Numbered from the stretch's first letter, positions 1 through 8,254 are shown. The stretch is DNA of 27,615 bases from JALZCH01 sp036387315 (GCA_036387315.1 DASVTY010000095.1:1-27615); one strand, 5' to 3'. Translations and numbers: made by a program. The notes: generated from the letters alone by a model not told the origin.

Positions 1-113
1 AGGGAATAAATCAGACTGCTGCTTTTGATTCGCTCGGTTTGCAGCAAAATGTAAGTAACGATAATGAGAGCCGTGCCGATTGTGCCGACGAAATCGTACC
101 AGGCGTATTGCAT
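1..113 (-). CDS. Partial CBU_0592-type small membrane protein (paralogue)
   Basis: The 5' part of a gene reading leftwards out of the window, starting at the ATG on bases 111-113. The 37 visible codons encode a protein that begins MQYAWYDFVGTIGTALIIV and is almost identical to the protein starting at 229 on the other strand. Five base differences separate the two copies over 113 bases: three are synonymous and two give conservative changes (Leu to Ile, Val to Leu). That pattern suggests two functional diverged copies. It is an integral membrane protein of unknown function; the first transmembrane segment is visible. No good Shine-Dalgarno sequence precedes it. Because it is cut by the window edge, its length and intactness cannot be judged. 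Confidence 0.7.
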   Translation of the reverse strand, partial: MQYAWYDFVGTIGTALIIVTYILLQTERIKSSSLIYS

Positions 114-148
114 CAAAAAATCATATCAAGTAATAGGGCGAGATTGTT

Positions 149-194
149 AAATAGCTGGGAGCGCGGATGTGGACATCCGCGCTCCCAGCTATTT
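149..194. repeat. Perfect 22-bp-arm palindrome (REP-like hairpin)
   Basis: Arms 149-170 and 173-194 are exact reverse complements around a two-base GG centre. The core GCTGGGAGCGCGGATGT (154-170) with ACATCCGC (173-180) recurs at 27586-27612 near the other end of the window, so this is a dispersed family rather than a single terminator. There is no T-run. It lies midway between two divergent genes, so as RNA it would fold in either leader transcript; a regulatory role is possible but not shown. Confidence 0.85.
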
Positions 195-228
195 ATAACT
201 CCCTGCTGTTACTTGATATGATTTTTTG

Positions 229-486
229 ATGCAATACGCCTGGTATGATTTCGTCGGCACACTCGGCACGGCTGTCATTATCGTCACTTACATTCTGCTG
301 CAAACCGAGCGAATCAAAAGCAGCAGTCTGATTTATTCCCTGCTCAACGCCGCCGGTGCGGCGATGATTATCGTTTCGCTGCTTTTCAGTTTTAATTTTT
401 CAGCTTTTATGGTCGAATTTTTTTGGCTTTTGATTAGTCTGTTCGGAATTGTTAAATTCTTTTTGCAAAAGTCGGACGCTCAGTAG
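229..486 (+). CDS. CBU_0592-type small integral membrane protein
   Basis: An 85-residue, very hydrophobic protein with three predicted membrane segments (about residues 7-24, 34-54 and 57-76). It has the family pattern: an N-terminal WYDFVGTLGT, then YILLQTERIKSSSLIYSLLN, a glycine/alanine-rich second helix and a final helix ending IVKFFLQ. This resembles the CBU_0592 family, whose function is unknown. I take the ATG at 229 rather than the TTG at 226, because the conserved inverted copy also starts there. Its stop codon is eight bases before the E1 alpha ATG, so it probably heads or shares that transcript. No convincing ribosome binding site is present. Confidence 0.75.
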   Translation: MQYAWYDFVGTLGTAVIIVTYILLQTERIKSSSLIYSLLNAAGAAMIIVSLLFSFNFSAFMVEFFWLLISLFGIVKFFLQKSDAQ

Positions 487-494
487 AATTGAAG

Positions 495-1592
495 ATGGCA
501 AAATCAAGCACCAAAACAATCACGACAAAACCCGAATCAAACAATCAAAACGGCAGCAGCAAACCGCTTTCCTGCACAACAGAAACCGCTCTCACGCGCG
601 AACAAATGCTCGAAATGTATCGCTTCGTAAAAATGACCAGAATGTTTGACGAAATAACCGTCAGACTGAAACGTCAGGCAAAGCTGACGGGCGGAGTTTT
701 TACGAGTCTCGGACAGGAAGCAACCGCAGTCGGAACAGCTTTTGCGCTTGAACGGCAAGATTTTATTGCACCTTTGATCCGCGACATCGGCGCGTGTTTC
801 GTCAAAGGCATTTTGCCGCAGACGATTTTCGCGCAATATCTCGGCAAAGCAAACGCGCCGTCGCGCGCGACCGACGTGCAGTTTCATTTTGCCGATTTGG
901 AAAAAGGCTTCATCGGTCCGATTTCGCATCTCGGCGATATGATTCCGGTGATGGCGGGCGTCTTGCTCGCGGCTCGAATGAAGCGGGAAAACCGCGTCGC
1001 GGTCGCTTATATCGGCGAAGGCGCAAGCTCGACCGGCGCTTTTCACGAAGGCGTCAACTTCGCCGCCGTACAAAAATTGCCGCTGATTACAATTATCGAA
1101 AACAACGGCTACGCTTATTCGACGCCGACGCGGAATCAATGCGCCGCCGCGCAGTTTGTTGACAAGGCGGTCGGCTACGGCATTTTGGGTTTGTCGGTTG
1201 ACGGCAACGACATCATCGCCTGCTACGAGACGATGAAACGCGCGGTCGAACACGCGCGCGGCGGAAACGGCTCGGTTTTAATCGAAGCGCACACTTATCG
1301 CCGCAAAGGTCACGCCGAACACGATAATCAGTCTTACGTTCCTGCGGGAGAAATCGAACGATGGGCGACGACAAATGATCCGATTGATCGTTACGAAAGA
1401 TTTTTGACGATTGAAAAGATCGCTTCCGACGAGGACTTAAGGAAAATCGTCGCCGAAGTTTCAGAATATCTCGAAGCGGAATTAGCCGTTGCCGAAAGCG
1501 CGTCAATGCCAGAACCGGTTTCGGCGGCTTACGATGTTTTCGATAATTCGATTGTTCCTCCCGCTTTTAAAAGAAAAGTTCTGGAGAAATAA
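495..1592 (+). CDS. 2-oxoacid dehydrogenase E1 component, alpha subunit
   Basis: A 365-residue thiamine-diphosphate enzyme subunit of the pyruvate/acetoin/branched-chain 2-oxoacid dehydrogenase E1-alpha family. With an E1 beta partner it decarboxylates a 2-oxoacid and passes the acyl group to a lipoylated E2. The diphosphate-binding motif is clear: GEG at residues 174-176 and NN at 203-204, the normal spacing; the usual GDG is GEG here. The family pattern QEATAVGTAFALERQDFIAP is also present. The Asn/Ser/Thr-rich first 30 residues look like an extension. A TTG at 489 is an alternative start. YqhA follows after three bases, with its Shine-Dalgarno inside this gene. The E1 beta gene comes only at 3341. 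Substrate cannot be assigned; no E2 or E3 is in the window. Confidence 0.9.
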   Translation: MAKSSTKTITTKPESNNQNGSSKPLSCTTETALTREQMLEMYRFVKMTRMFDEITVRLKRQAKLTGGVFTSLGQEATAVGTAFALERQDFIAPLIRDIGACFVKGILPQTIFAQYLGKANAPSRATDVQFHFADLEKGFIGPISHLGDMIPVMAGVLLAARMKRENRVAVAYIGEGASSTGAFHEGVNFAAVQKLPLITIIENNGYAYSTPTRNQCAAAQFVDKAVGYGILGLSVDGNDIIACYETMKRAVEHARGGNGSVLIEAHTYRRKGHAEHDNQSYVPAGEIERWATTNDPIDRYERFLTIEKIASDEDLRKIVAEVSEYLEAELAVAESASMPEPVSAAYDVFDNSIVPPAFKRKVLEK

Positions 1593-1595
1593 ACG

Positions 1596-2117
1596 ATGAA
1601 ATGGCTGCTCGAAAACTCGCGCTATTTATCAATTATCGGCATTCTTTCGCTGCTTTTGGGCGCGCTGGCGGCGCTCGTGCAGGGCGCTTATAAACTTTAC
1701 AGAACAATCGAGACCGCGATTCACGAAGACCCGAAAAGCGATTCGACGCTCGTCGCGCTGTTCGGCTGTCTGGATAATTTTCTCGTGGCGACGGCTTTGA
1801 TAGTGATTTCCGTCAGCCTTTACGAATTGTTTATCGGCAGGCTGGAAGTGCCGGATTGGATGCTCGTCCGCAATCTCGAAGAACTCAAAGCGAAATTCAG
1901 CTACGTCGTGATTCCGGTGATGGCGGTCAAATTCGTCCAAAATGTGCTGGAATCGAAAAACGCGCTCGAAACGCTTTATTACGGCGCGGGCGTCGCGCTC
2001 GTCATCGCGTCGCTGACGGCTTTTAATTACGTCAGCGAAAAAGAACGCGAAGCCGAATACGAACGCCACCCGGAAGAAGAGGAAACGCGAGCCGCAGACT
2101 TGAAAAATAATAATTGA
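1596..2117 (+). CDS. YqhA/UPF0114 family membrane protein
   Basis: A 173-residue membrane protein with about four hydrophobic segments (roughly residues 10-32, 52-76, 103-117 and 125-144) and a charged, Glu-rich tail. The patterns SLYELFIGRLEVPDWM and LEELKAKFSYVVIPVMAVKF are typical of the UPF0114/YqhA family. The family is widespread and its biochemical role is not established. The start is supported by GGAGA at 1583-1587, which lies in the end of the E1 alpha gene; the stop of E1 alpha and this ATG are three bases apart, so the two genes are almost certainly cotranscribed and coupled. Its position between E1 alpha and E1 beta is unusual. Confidence 0.85.
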   Translation: MKWLLENSRYLSIIGILSLLLGALAALVQGAYKLYRTIETAIHEDPKSDSTLVALFGCLDNFLVATALIVISVSLYELFIGRLEVPDWMLVRNLEELKAKFSYVVIPVMAVKFVQNVLESKNALETLYYGAGVALVIASLTAFNYVSEKEREAEYERHPEEEETRAADLKNNN

Positions 2118-2204
2118 ACAAAACCGAACTGAAGCGGCGATAGCCGAATAACTGCATCCTATTCAAGAGCGAGATTTTAGATAAAGTAAAAGGAGCGGAT
2201 TTTT

Positions 2205-3341
2205 ATGTTCAAAAAGTCCAGATTATTTTCATTTGTCTCGTCGGTTTTGGTTTTGTTCCTGGCAAGTCTGCAAGTTTGGGCAAGCTGTCCGGGAATTTAT
2301 CAACATCCGCCGTGTGCCGAATACTGGCGGGCTGATGCCGTGTTTATCGCTACGGCGATCAAAGTGGAGTACAAACAGATGCCCGCTGATTTGCTGTATT
2401 ACCCCAAACCGATGGTTGTCACGCTAGTAGTGGAAGAAAGCTTTCGCGGAATCGAAGAAAAGCAAGTTGTTCTCGATTTAAACGATTGCGGATACCAATT
2501 TAAACAAGGCGAAAAATATCTTGTTTACGCTCACCGCCGCCGCGATAACGGTAAACTGGATGTCAGAACAGGCGGCAGCAGAACGCAGCCGCTCGCCGAA
2601 GCCGCTGAAGATTTGGAATACATTCGCTCCGTTTTGCGCGGCGAAAAACAACCTGCAATTGTCGGCACCGTGGGTCAAACGACGGCTGATATAAGAAGTT
2701 CGTCGAATTCAACGCGCATAAATTATTCAAACCTTTTAGGACCGATATTCTACGGGAATCCCGCGCCCGGCGTAAAAGTTTTCGCTGTCGGAAAAGAGCA
2801 AACTTATGAAACCGTCGCCGACGACAAAGGCGTTTATCGTTTTTTCGATTTGCCCGCCGGAGAATACAAACTTAGTCCTGATTTTCCGCCGTATTTTGCG
2901 CTCAGGGACGCGGAGAATACTGCTAAAACAACAAATCAAGGTTGCGCTTTGGTTTATCTCGCCGCTCATCGAAAAGGTATAATCAGCGGCAAAGTTTTGG
3001 ACGCGGATGGAAATCCGATTAAAGGCGTTTACGTTTCGCTCGTTTCCGCCGACGCTGCGCAAAGCGAGATTTTAGCTGAATCAAACAATAATTTTCAGTG
3101 GGCGGTTTCCGTGACTCTGGAAAACGGCGAATACGGTTTCGCCTATCTTCCAGCCGGAAATTATTACATCATCATTAACCGCGCCGAGCGCGAAAGAGCT
3201 TACGGCGACAAAGCGGCGCAAAAACTTCCGCGTTTGTTTTATCCGGGCGTCTTGAATCTGGAAAAAGCCGTAGTAGTTTCAATCAAAGAAAGCGAACAAA
3301 TTAAAGGAAAAGATTTTCATCTCCAAAAAATAAATCAGTAA
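2205..3341 (+). CDS. Secreted protein: NTR/TIMP-like domain plus carboxypeptidase-regulatory-like domain
   Basis: A 378-residue exported protein. Residues 1-26 are a signal peptide ending at VWA-S. Residues 27 to about 145 resemble the netrin/TIMP-like (OB-fold) region common in secreted bacterial proteins: CPGIYQHPPCAEYWRADAVF, then FRGIEEKQVVLDL, a conserved cysteine in NDCGYQF, and EKYLVYAHRR. The rest carries two beta-sandwich segments of the carboxypeptidase-regulatory type: APGVKVFAV...YRFFDLPAGEYKL (about 188-225) and GKVLDADGNPIKGVYVSLVS with YGFAYLPAGNYYI (about 263-325). Function is unknown; cell-surface or periplasmic binding is likely. AAAGGAG at 2188-2194 supports the ATG. The stop TAA shares its last A with the ATG of E1 beta (TAATG), indicating coupled translation. 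Confidence 0.8.
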   Translation: MFKKSRLFSFVSSVLVLFLASLQVWASCPGIYQHPPCAEYWRADAVFIATAIKVEYKQMPADLLYYPKPMVVTLVVEESFRGIEEKQVVLDLNDCGYQFKQGEKYLVYAHRRRDNGKLDVRTGGSRTQPLAEAAEDLEYIRSVLRGEKQPAIVGTVGQTTADIRSSSNSTRINYSNLLGPIFYGNPAPGVKVFAVGKEQTYETVADDKGVYRFFDLPAGEYKLSPDFPPYFALRDAENTAKTTNQGCALVYLAAHRKGIISGKVLDADGNPIKGVYVSLVSADAAQSEILAESNNNFQWAVSVTLENGEYGFAYLPAGNYYIIINRAERERAYGDKAAQKLPRLFYPGVLNLEKAVVVSIKESEQIKGKDFHLQKINQ

Positions 3342-4351
3342 TGTCAAAACAAGAAAATAAATCAAAGCAAAATTCGGTCACTTTAATTGAAGCGATTCGG
3401 CAGGGAATTTGGGAAGAAATGCAGCGGGACGAAACTGTTTTCATCATTGGCGAAGACATTGGCGCTTACGGCGGCGCGTTTAAATTGACCGAAGGTTTTA
3501 TAGACGAATTCGGCAGCGAGCGAATGGTGGACACGCCGATTTCCGAGGCGGCGATTGTCGGCGCGGCTTGCGGGGCGGCTTTGATGGGAATGAAGCCCGT
3601 CGCCGAGTTTCAGTTTATTGATTTTATTTCGACCGGCTTCGATATGCTGACGAACTATGCGGCAAAATCGCGTTATCGCGGCTGCGGTTCGATTCCGGCG
3701 GTGTTTCGCGGTCCGTGCGGTTCGGGTGTGCGCGGCGGTCCGTTTCACTCTCTCAACGCCGAATCGTTTTTTCTCAACACCGCCGGTTTGAAAATGGTCG
3801 AACCCGCGACGGCTTACGACGCGAAAGGTTTAATCAAAGCCGCAATCCGTGATCCCGACCCGGTTTTGTTTTTTGAACACAAAAAACTTTACCGTTTGCC
3901 GCGACTGCGCGAAGAATTGCCCGCAGATGATTACATCATCCCAATCGGCAAAGCTCGCACGGCGCGCGAAGGAAAAGATTTATCGATCATTACATTCGGC
4001 GCGCAGGTTTTGAACGCTTTGGACGCGGCGGAAGAATTGGAAAAATCGGACGGTTTATCAATCGAGGTCATTGATTTGCGAACGCTCGCGCCGCTCGACA
4101 AGGAAGCGATTTTGGCAACGGTCAAAAAGACAAATCGAGCGATGATTTTGCACGAGGCGTCTCTGACGGGCGGAATCGGCGGTGAGATTGCGGCGATTAT
4201 TGCCGAAGAAGCGTTTGAATGGCTCGACGCGCCCGTCATCCGCGTCGCTTCGATTGACGCGCCTGTGCCGTTTGCGCCGCAACTGGAAGATTATTATTTG
4301 CCGGGTTTGAAGGAAATAATAGAAACGGCGCGGCGTTTAGCGGCTTATTAA
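3341..4351 (+). CDS. 2-oxoacid dehydrogenase E1 component, beta subunit
   Basis: A 336-residue E1 beta subunit, the partner of the alpha subunit at 495. It contains the pyrimidine-binding transketolase domain first (VTLIEAIRQGIWEEM, VFIIGEDIGAYGG, DTPISEAAIVGAACGAALMG, EFQFIDFI) and then the C-terminal transketolase domain (about residues 205-330, with LSIITFGAQVLNALDAAEEL and ILHEASLTGGIGGEIAAI). Length is normal. The start overlaps the preceding stop by one base and there is no separate Shine-Dalgarno, so expression probably depends on translation of the secreted NTR gene. A strong terminator follows at 4386. Together with the alpha subunit it makes the decarboxylating E1 heterotetramer; E2 and E3 must be encoded elsewhere. 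Confidence 0.93.
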   Translation: MSKQENKSKQNSVTLIEAIRQGIWEEMQRDETVFIIGEDIGAYGGAFKLTEGFIDEFGSERMVDTPISEAAIVGAACGAALMGMKPVAEFQFIDFISTGFDMLTNYAAKSRYRGCGSIPAVFRGPCGSGVRGGPFHSLNAESFFLNTAGLKMVEPATAYDAKGLIKAAIRDPDPVLFFEHKKLYRLPRLREELPADDYIIPIGKARTAREGKDLSIITFGAQVLNALDAAEELEKSDGLSIEVIDLRTLAPLDKEAILATVKKTNRAMILHEASLTGGIGGEIAAIIAEEAFEWLDAPVIRVASIDAPVPFAPQLEDYYLPGLKEIIETARRLAAY

Positions 4352-4385
4352 AACGCGAAACTGACATAAAGGGCAATTTACCGTG

Positions 4386-4431
4386 ATGCCCGCGAAACAC
4401 ACTAAATGATTGTGTTTCGCGGGCATTTTTT
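4386..4431 (+). terminator. Rho-independent terminator after E1 beta
   Basis: A perfect 16-bp stem (4386-4401 with 4411-4426), nine-base loop, followed by a run of Ts. It ends the 229-4351 transcription unit. Confidence 0.92.
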
Positions 4432-4566
4432 ATATCAAACTCACCTTTTCTCAATTCTTACCCGATGTTTTTTGAATTTTGTTTGAACCTTTTTCGCCTC
4501 GCCTCGCGCGTTAATAAATGAACCGAAAATTATTCATTCGACAAAAAACAAACGGGGGAAATTATA

Positions 4567-5520
4567 ATGTTTAAAATTAATCGAATCTTGGCAATCGTTC
4601 TCACGACTTTATCGTTGAGCGGCGTGATTTGGTCGCAGGGCGTCGAATCGGCGGCAAATTCAAATTTAACAGGCGTAGCGCTTCCTGCAAACGCGCAGCG
4701 CGTCGGCGCGGCGAGCGTCCCGGCGGAAATCAGCGGGACGCTGGAAAAAATCGTGGCTTCAGCCGACGGCAAATTGCGGCAGGGCGATTCTGAAGTTTTG
4801 GCTTGGGGCGGCGCTGGTTATCGTAAATCGAACGCGCCGAATATCGTCGGCAAATTACGCGGCTCGCTCGAAAGCAATGGTTGGAAGTATGAAGTCGGCG
4901 GAACAGCCGACGGCGTAACTCTTTTCCGCGCGCTCAAAGACGGACGCTCGCCGCGCGCCGTTGTCGGATTTTACGCGGCAACCGACGATGCAATGCTGGT
5001 CGCCTGGACTGAAATTTTAGCCGCCGATGCCGCTCAAAATTCGATTGAAACTGCTTCGCAAAACGAACGAATTCAAAGCGCGTCGGCAAAATCGAGCAAT
5101 GGTTCAATGCAGAAAATCGTCGGCAAATGGCACAACGGCAATGTTTCGATGATGGGGGAGAAAAATTTAACGACCGGGCAAATCACGTCTTCAAACGGCT
5201 CGACGTTTACTTATAAATTCTTCGCCGACGGGCGTTTTGAATACGCCGGTTATATCAAATCAACGATGTACGGCTGCACGACCGATTTGTTCAACGACAA
5301 ACGCGGAAAAGTCGAAATCAGCGGCAATCAAATCACGCTCGTTCCGACGAAAAATTACTGGAAAAACACTTATAGCTGCTCGCCCGCCAGCAACAAAGAG
5401 CGCGATTATGTTTTAGAGCGCGAAACTTACACTTTCCGCACGAAAACCGACGAATACGGCAAAACGCTGATTTGTCTGGCAAACGCAAAAGGCGAGTCCT
5501 GTTACAGACGCGAAGAATAA
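4567..5520 (+). CDS. Secreted protein of unknown function
   Basis: A 317-residue exported protein. Residues 1-23 form a signal peptide (cleavage probably after IWSQ or nearby). The region of about 25-165 is a mixed domain with VGKLRGSLESNGWKYEVGG and RAVVGFYAATDDAMLVAWTE. After a Ser/Asn-rich linker (about 165-180) there is a C-terminal beta-rich domain, beginning IVGKWHNGNVS and containing FTYKFFADGRFEYAGYI, STMYGCTT, GKVEISGNQITLVP and two further cysteines; it has the look of a lipocalin-like beta-barrel. I do not recognise a named family with certainty and propose no function. GGGGGA at 4554-4559 supports the ATG. It is a single-gene unit between the terminator at 4386 and the hairpin at 5549. 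Confidence 0.75.
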   Translation: MFKINRILAIVLTTLSLSGVIWSQGVESAANSNLTGVALPANAQRVGAASVPAEISGTLEKIVASADGKLRQGDSEVLAWGGAGYRKSNAPNIVGKLRGSLESNGWKYEVGGTADGVTLFRALKDGRSPRAVVGFYAATDDAMLVAWTEILAADAAQNSIETASQNERIQSASAKSSNGSMQKIVGKWHNGNVSMMGEKNLTTGQITSSNGSTFTYKFFADGRFEYAGYIKSTMYGCTTDLFNDKRGKVEISGNQITLVPTKNYWKNTYSCSPASNKERDYVLERETYTFRTKTDEYGKTLICLANAKGESCYRREE

Positions 5521-5548
5521 TTGATCTAATAGTTTGCTCTTTTGAGAC

Positions 5549-5591
5549 ATCAAGCGGCGCAGGGATTTTGAAAATCCCTGCGCCGCTTGAT
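5549..5591. repeat. Long perfect palindrome between genes
   Basis: Arms 5549-5569 and 5571-5591 are exact reverse complements around a single G, rich in GC in the outer half and ending in A/T at the tip. It would form a very stable hairpin. There is no T-run, so it is either a weak bidirectional terminator for the gene ending at 5520 or a member of a palindromic intergenic repeat family, like the unrelated element at 149-194. Confidence 0.75.
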
Positions 5592-5670
5592 ACGTTTTCC
5601 GCTGGTTTGCGCGTTATAAATTGAGAGGAAATTTATCCGCGCTGCCGTTCGACAATACTTTGAAAATATT

Positions 5671-6813
5671 ATGACTACTAAACCGAGAATTCTTATCATC
5701 GGCGCGGGCATCGGAGGCTTGGCAACCGCGATTGCATTGCAGCAAGCCAGATTTGAAGCTGAGATTTACGAAAACGCTTCGGCTTTGCGCGGAATCGGCG
5801 CAGGAATTAGTTTGTGGTCGAATGCAACATCGGTACTGGAAAAACTCGGTTTGCTCGATGAAGCTGTTTCAAAAAGCGCGGTTTTCAATGCTGTCAAAAT
5901 CCTAAACGAGCGCGGTGAATTGCTGCTGCAAACAAACATCGGGAACTATTCGACTCCCTCAATTTGTATTCACCGTGCAGATTTAATTGATCTGCTGCAA
6001 CGAAAATGCGTTCCCGGAACAATTCATTTGGGAAAAACCTTCGAGCGTTTTGAGCAGACCGAAACAAACGTGATCGCGTTTTTTGCAGACGGAACAAGCG
6101 CTTCTGCCGATGTTTTAATCGGAGCGGACGGAATTCACTCCTGCGTTCGGGCGCAAATCAAAGGCGACGCAAAACCCGTTTATCGCGGCTATGCAGTCTG
6201 GCGCAGCACGGTCGAATTTGACGCCGCAGGTCTTGACCTTGATTCTCCGAGCGAGACTTTCGGCGCAGGCAAGCGTGTTGGTCTGGTTCCCATCGGAAAA
6301 AATCGTTTTTATTGGTACGCGACGAACAATCAGCCGGAAAATTCGATTCTTCAATCCGATGAACGCAAAACGCAGCTTTTAGATTTCTTTCACGATTGGC
6401 ACGCGCCCATTCCCCAAATCATTGCGGCGACGGGCGCTGACGAAATTTTGCATAACGATTGTTACGACCGCTTACCGGAACACGGCTGGTCAACCGGCAG
6501 AGTTTGTTTAATCGGCGACGCGGCGCATCCGACGACTCCGAATTTGGGACAAGGCGGTTGTATGGCTCTCGAAGACGCAATCGTTTTGACAAAATGTCTG
6601 CAAAATTCGGCGGAGGCGAGCGAGGCTTTTTGGGAATTTGAAGCCCAACGTTTCGCGCGAACCAAGTTTATTACCGAGCGCTCGTTGATGCTCGGTCGCG
6701 TCGGGCAATGGCAAAATCCGCTCGCGATTTTTCTGCGAGACACATTGACACGCTTTACGCCGGAAAAATCACTCCAAAGGAGTTTCGAGCAGATTTACGG
6801 GTTTCAAGCATAG
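5671..6813 (+). CDS. FAD-dependent aromatic-type monooxygenase
   Basis: A 380-residue class A flavin monooxygenase of the p-hydroxybenzoate/salicylate/zeaxanthin-epoxidase superfamily, which hydroxylates or epoxidises small substrates with NAD(P)H and O2. All three hallmark motifs are present: GAGIGG at residues 11-16 in the N-terminal Rossmann beta-alpha-beta, the GADG motif at 151-154, and IGDAAHPTTPNLGQGGCMAL from 281. Length is normal and no membrane segment is seen, so it should be cytosolic. Substrate cannot be read from the sequence; urate hydroxylase-like and 3-hydroxybenzoate 6-hydroxylase-like enzymes look similar. No clear Shine-Dalgarno precedes the ATG. A nitroreductase gene follows after 31 bases, so the two are probably cotranscribed. 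Confidence 0.9.
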   Translation: MTTKPRILIIGAGIGGLATAIALQQARFEAEIYENASALRGIGAGISLWSNATSVLEKLGLLDEAVSKSAVFNAVKILNERGELLLQTNIGNYSTPSICIHRADLIDLLQRKCVPGTIHLGKTFERFEQTETNVIAFFADGTSASADVLIGADGIHSCVRAQIKGDAKPVYRGYAVWRSTVEFDAAGLDLDSPSETFGAGKRVGLVPIGKNRFYWYATNNQPENSILQSDERKTQLLDFFHDWHAPIPQIIAATGADEILHNDCYDRLPEHGWSTGRVCLIGDAAHPTTPNLGQGGCMALEDAIVLTKCLQNSAEASEAFWEFEAQRFARTKFITERSLMLGRVGQWQNPLAIFLRDTLTRFTPEKSLQRSFEQIYGFQA

Positions 6814-6844
6814 AATCTCCCGGCTGTAAATGAGGTAAAGCTAA

Positions 6845-7552
6845 ATGAACATCAATTTAAATCAATTCATCGAAATCGTTCGCACGCGGCGTTCGACTCG
6901 TCATTTCCGCTCCGAGCCGGTTGCGCCTGAGCTTTTGCACGGATTACTGGAAGCTGCGCGCTGGTCGCCTAGCGCATTTAATTTGCAGCCGACGCATTTT
7001 GTGGTCGTCACAGAACAAAAATTAAAAGAAAAACTTTATCCGGCTTGTATGAATCAGCGACAGATTTTGGAAGCCGGAGCGACTGTGGTGTTCACGGGCG
7101 ACCGAAGCGTGGTCGAACATAATTTTGAGCGAATCCTGAAATTAGACCGCGAAGCCAAAGCCAACAGCGCGGAATACGAACAGCTATTGCGTAAAAATGT
7201 GCCGCTTTCGTTTAATCGCGGGTTTTTGGGTTTTGGCTGGTTATGGAAATTTTTGGCGGAGACGATTGCCGGGCGTTTTATTCCGATTCCCAAGCTGCAA
7301 GCGGTTCACCGCGATTACTGGCTGGCGAAACAGGCTGCGATTGCCGCGCATACGTTTATGCTCGCCGCGCACATCGCCGGACTGGCGACTTGTCCGATGG
7401 AAGGTTTCAGCGAGCGCGCCGTGCAGGAAGCTCTAAACATTCCGTCCGATCAAGCCGTAATCCTCGTCGTGCCCGTCGGCTACGCTGACAATTCAGCGCA
7501 AACAAAAACGCGGCTTTCGCTCGACGAAATTGTTCACCAGAATTCCTGGTAG
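6845..7552 (+). CDS. Nitroreductase family protein
   Basis: A 235-residue FMN-dependent oxidoreductase of the nitroreductase superfamily. Residues about 10-21 give the FMN-phosphate-binding RTRRSTRHF. LEAARWSPSAFNLQPTHFVV (about 38-57) is the second cofactor-contact region, and the C-terminal part has the usual FMLAAHIAGLATCPMEGF with VPVGYA. A hydrophobic insertion at about 125-150 (FLGFGWLWKFLAETIAGRF) is a little unusual and may shape the substrate pocket. GAGG at 6832-6835 supports the start. It follows the FAD monooxygenase at 31 bases. Known members reduce nitro groups, quinones or enones, or act on flavins; no substrate is assigned here. Confidence 0.88.
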   Translation: MNINLNQFIEIVRTRRSTRHFRSEPVAPELLHGLLEAARWSPSAFNLQPTHFVVVTEQKLKEKLYPACMNQRQILEAGATVVFTGDRSVVEHNFERILKLDREAKANSAEYEQLLRKNVPLSFNRGFLGFGWLWKFLAETIAGRFIPIPKLQAVHRDYWLAKQAAIAAHTFMLAAHIAGLATCPMEGFSERAVQEALNIPSDQAVILVVPVGYADNSAQTKTRLSLDEIVHQNSW

Positions 7553-7603
7553 CTTTTCGTTATGGAAAAAATTTAAGAAAAAACTCGAACGGAGAAGATT
7601 GGG

Positions 7604-8254
7604 ATGGGAAACACGATTTTTAATTTAGCGGTCATCGGAATCAGAATTTTTCTCGGTTTTATTTTCTTTACCGCCGGAATGGGCAAGCTGACGCACGGGC
7701 ATTATTTTCCGTTGACGATGTTTCCGATGAGCCTGTCGAAAATACTCGCGCCGCACGGATTGAGCTTGTGGGGCGAATTTGTCGCTTGGTCGCAAGTCCT
7801 GATCGGTTTTTTGCTGATGTCGCAGCGTTTCGCCACCATCGGCGCGATTATGTCTCTGCCGCTGATTTTGAACATTTTCGTTATTACGGTTTCGCTCGGA
7901 TTTATGGGGACGCCTTATCTCAACGGTTTTCTGATTCTCTTAAATTTATTTCTTCTCGCGGCGGATTGTCACAAGCTCAAATTCCTGTTTATGGAAGACG
8001 TTTCCGAATTTCGACACATTCGTCTGCGGCGCAACTTCTGGCAAGTTGATTTGGTTTGGTTTGCCGGTTTAATTCTATGTCTAGCAGCGGGCGTGTTTCA
8101 CGATACAAATCAATTTATGACTTTTACTTTGTCATTTGCGGGAATCGCAGTGTTTCTGGCGGGCGGCGTCTGGCAGTTTTTTCTGCACAGAAAGCAAAAT
8201 CAGACTAATAATAGGCGCACTGATGTACAAAATGATTTGGTTGTCGGCATTTAG
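7604..8254 (+). CDS. DoxX-like integral membrane protein
   Basis: A 216-residue membrane protein with about six hydrophobic segments. The N-terminal part (RIFLGFIFFTAGMGKLTHG, then a polar loop, FVAWSQVLIGFLLMSQRFATIGAI and a third/fourth helix pair) follows the four-helix pattern of the DoxX/DoxD superfamily. Two more hydrophobic segments (about 145-163 and 172-192) come after a charged Arg-rich cytoplasmic loop, and the tail is polar. DoxX-like proteins are tied to redox and thiol stress in several bacteria but their reaction is mostly unknown. GGAGA at 7591-7595 is well placed. It lies 51 bases after the nitroreductase and may belong to the same transcript. Confidence 0.72.
   Translation: MGNTIFNLAVIGIRIFLGFIFFTAGMGKLTHGHYFPLTMFPMSLSKILAPHGLSLWGEFVAWSQVLIGFLLMSQRFATIGAIMSLPLILNIFVITVSLGFMGTPYLNGFLILLNLFLLAADCHKLKFLFMEDVSEFRHIRLRRNFWQVDLVWFAGLILCLAAGVFHDTNQFMTFTLSFAGIAVFLAGGVWQFFLHRKQNQTNNRRTDVQNDLVVGI

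Larger units (their letters stand above)
1..341. repeat. Large near-perfect inverted repeat (133-bp arms)
   Basis: Bases 1-133 are the reverse complement of bases 209-341 with about five mismatches; base i on the left pairs with base 342-i on the right. The arms contain the 5' ends of two divergent paralogous genes plus 20 identical bases upstream of each start codon. The only clearly unpaired stretches are about 134-148 and 195-208; between them lies a perfect palindrome (149-194). The left arm may continue beyond the window start, while the right copy continues as the gene ending at 486. Confidence 0.9.

Noticed and set aside
537..1253. Long minus-strand open frame opposite E1 alpha
   Set aside because: Rich in Arg, Cys and Phe with no domain; an antisense shadow of a gene whose identity is certain.
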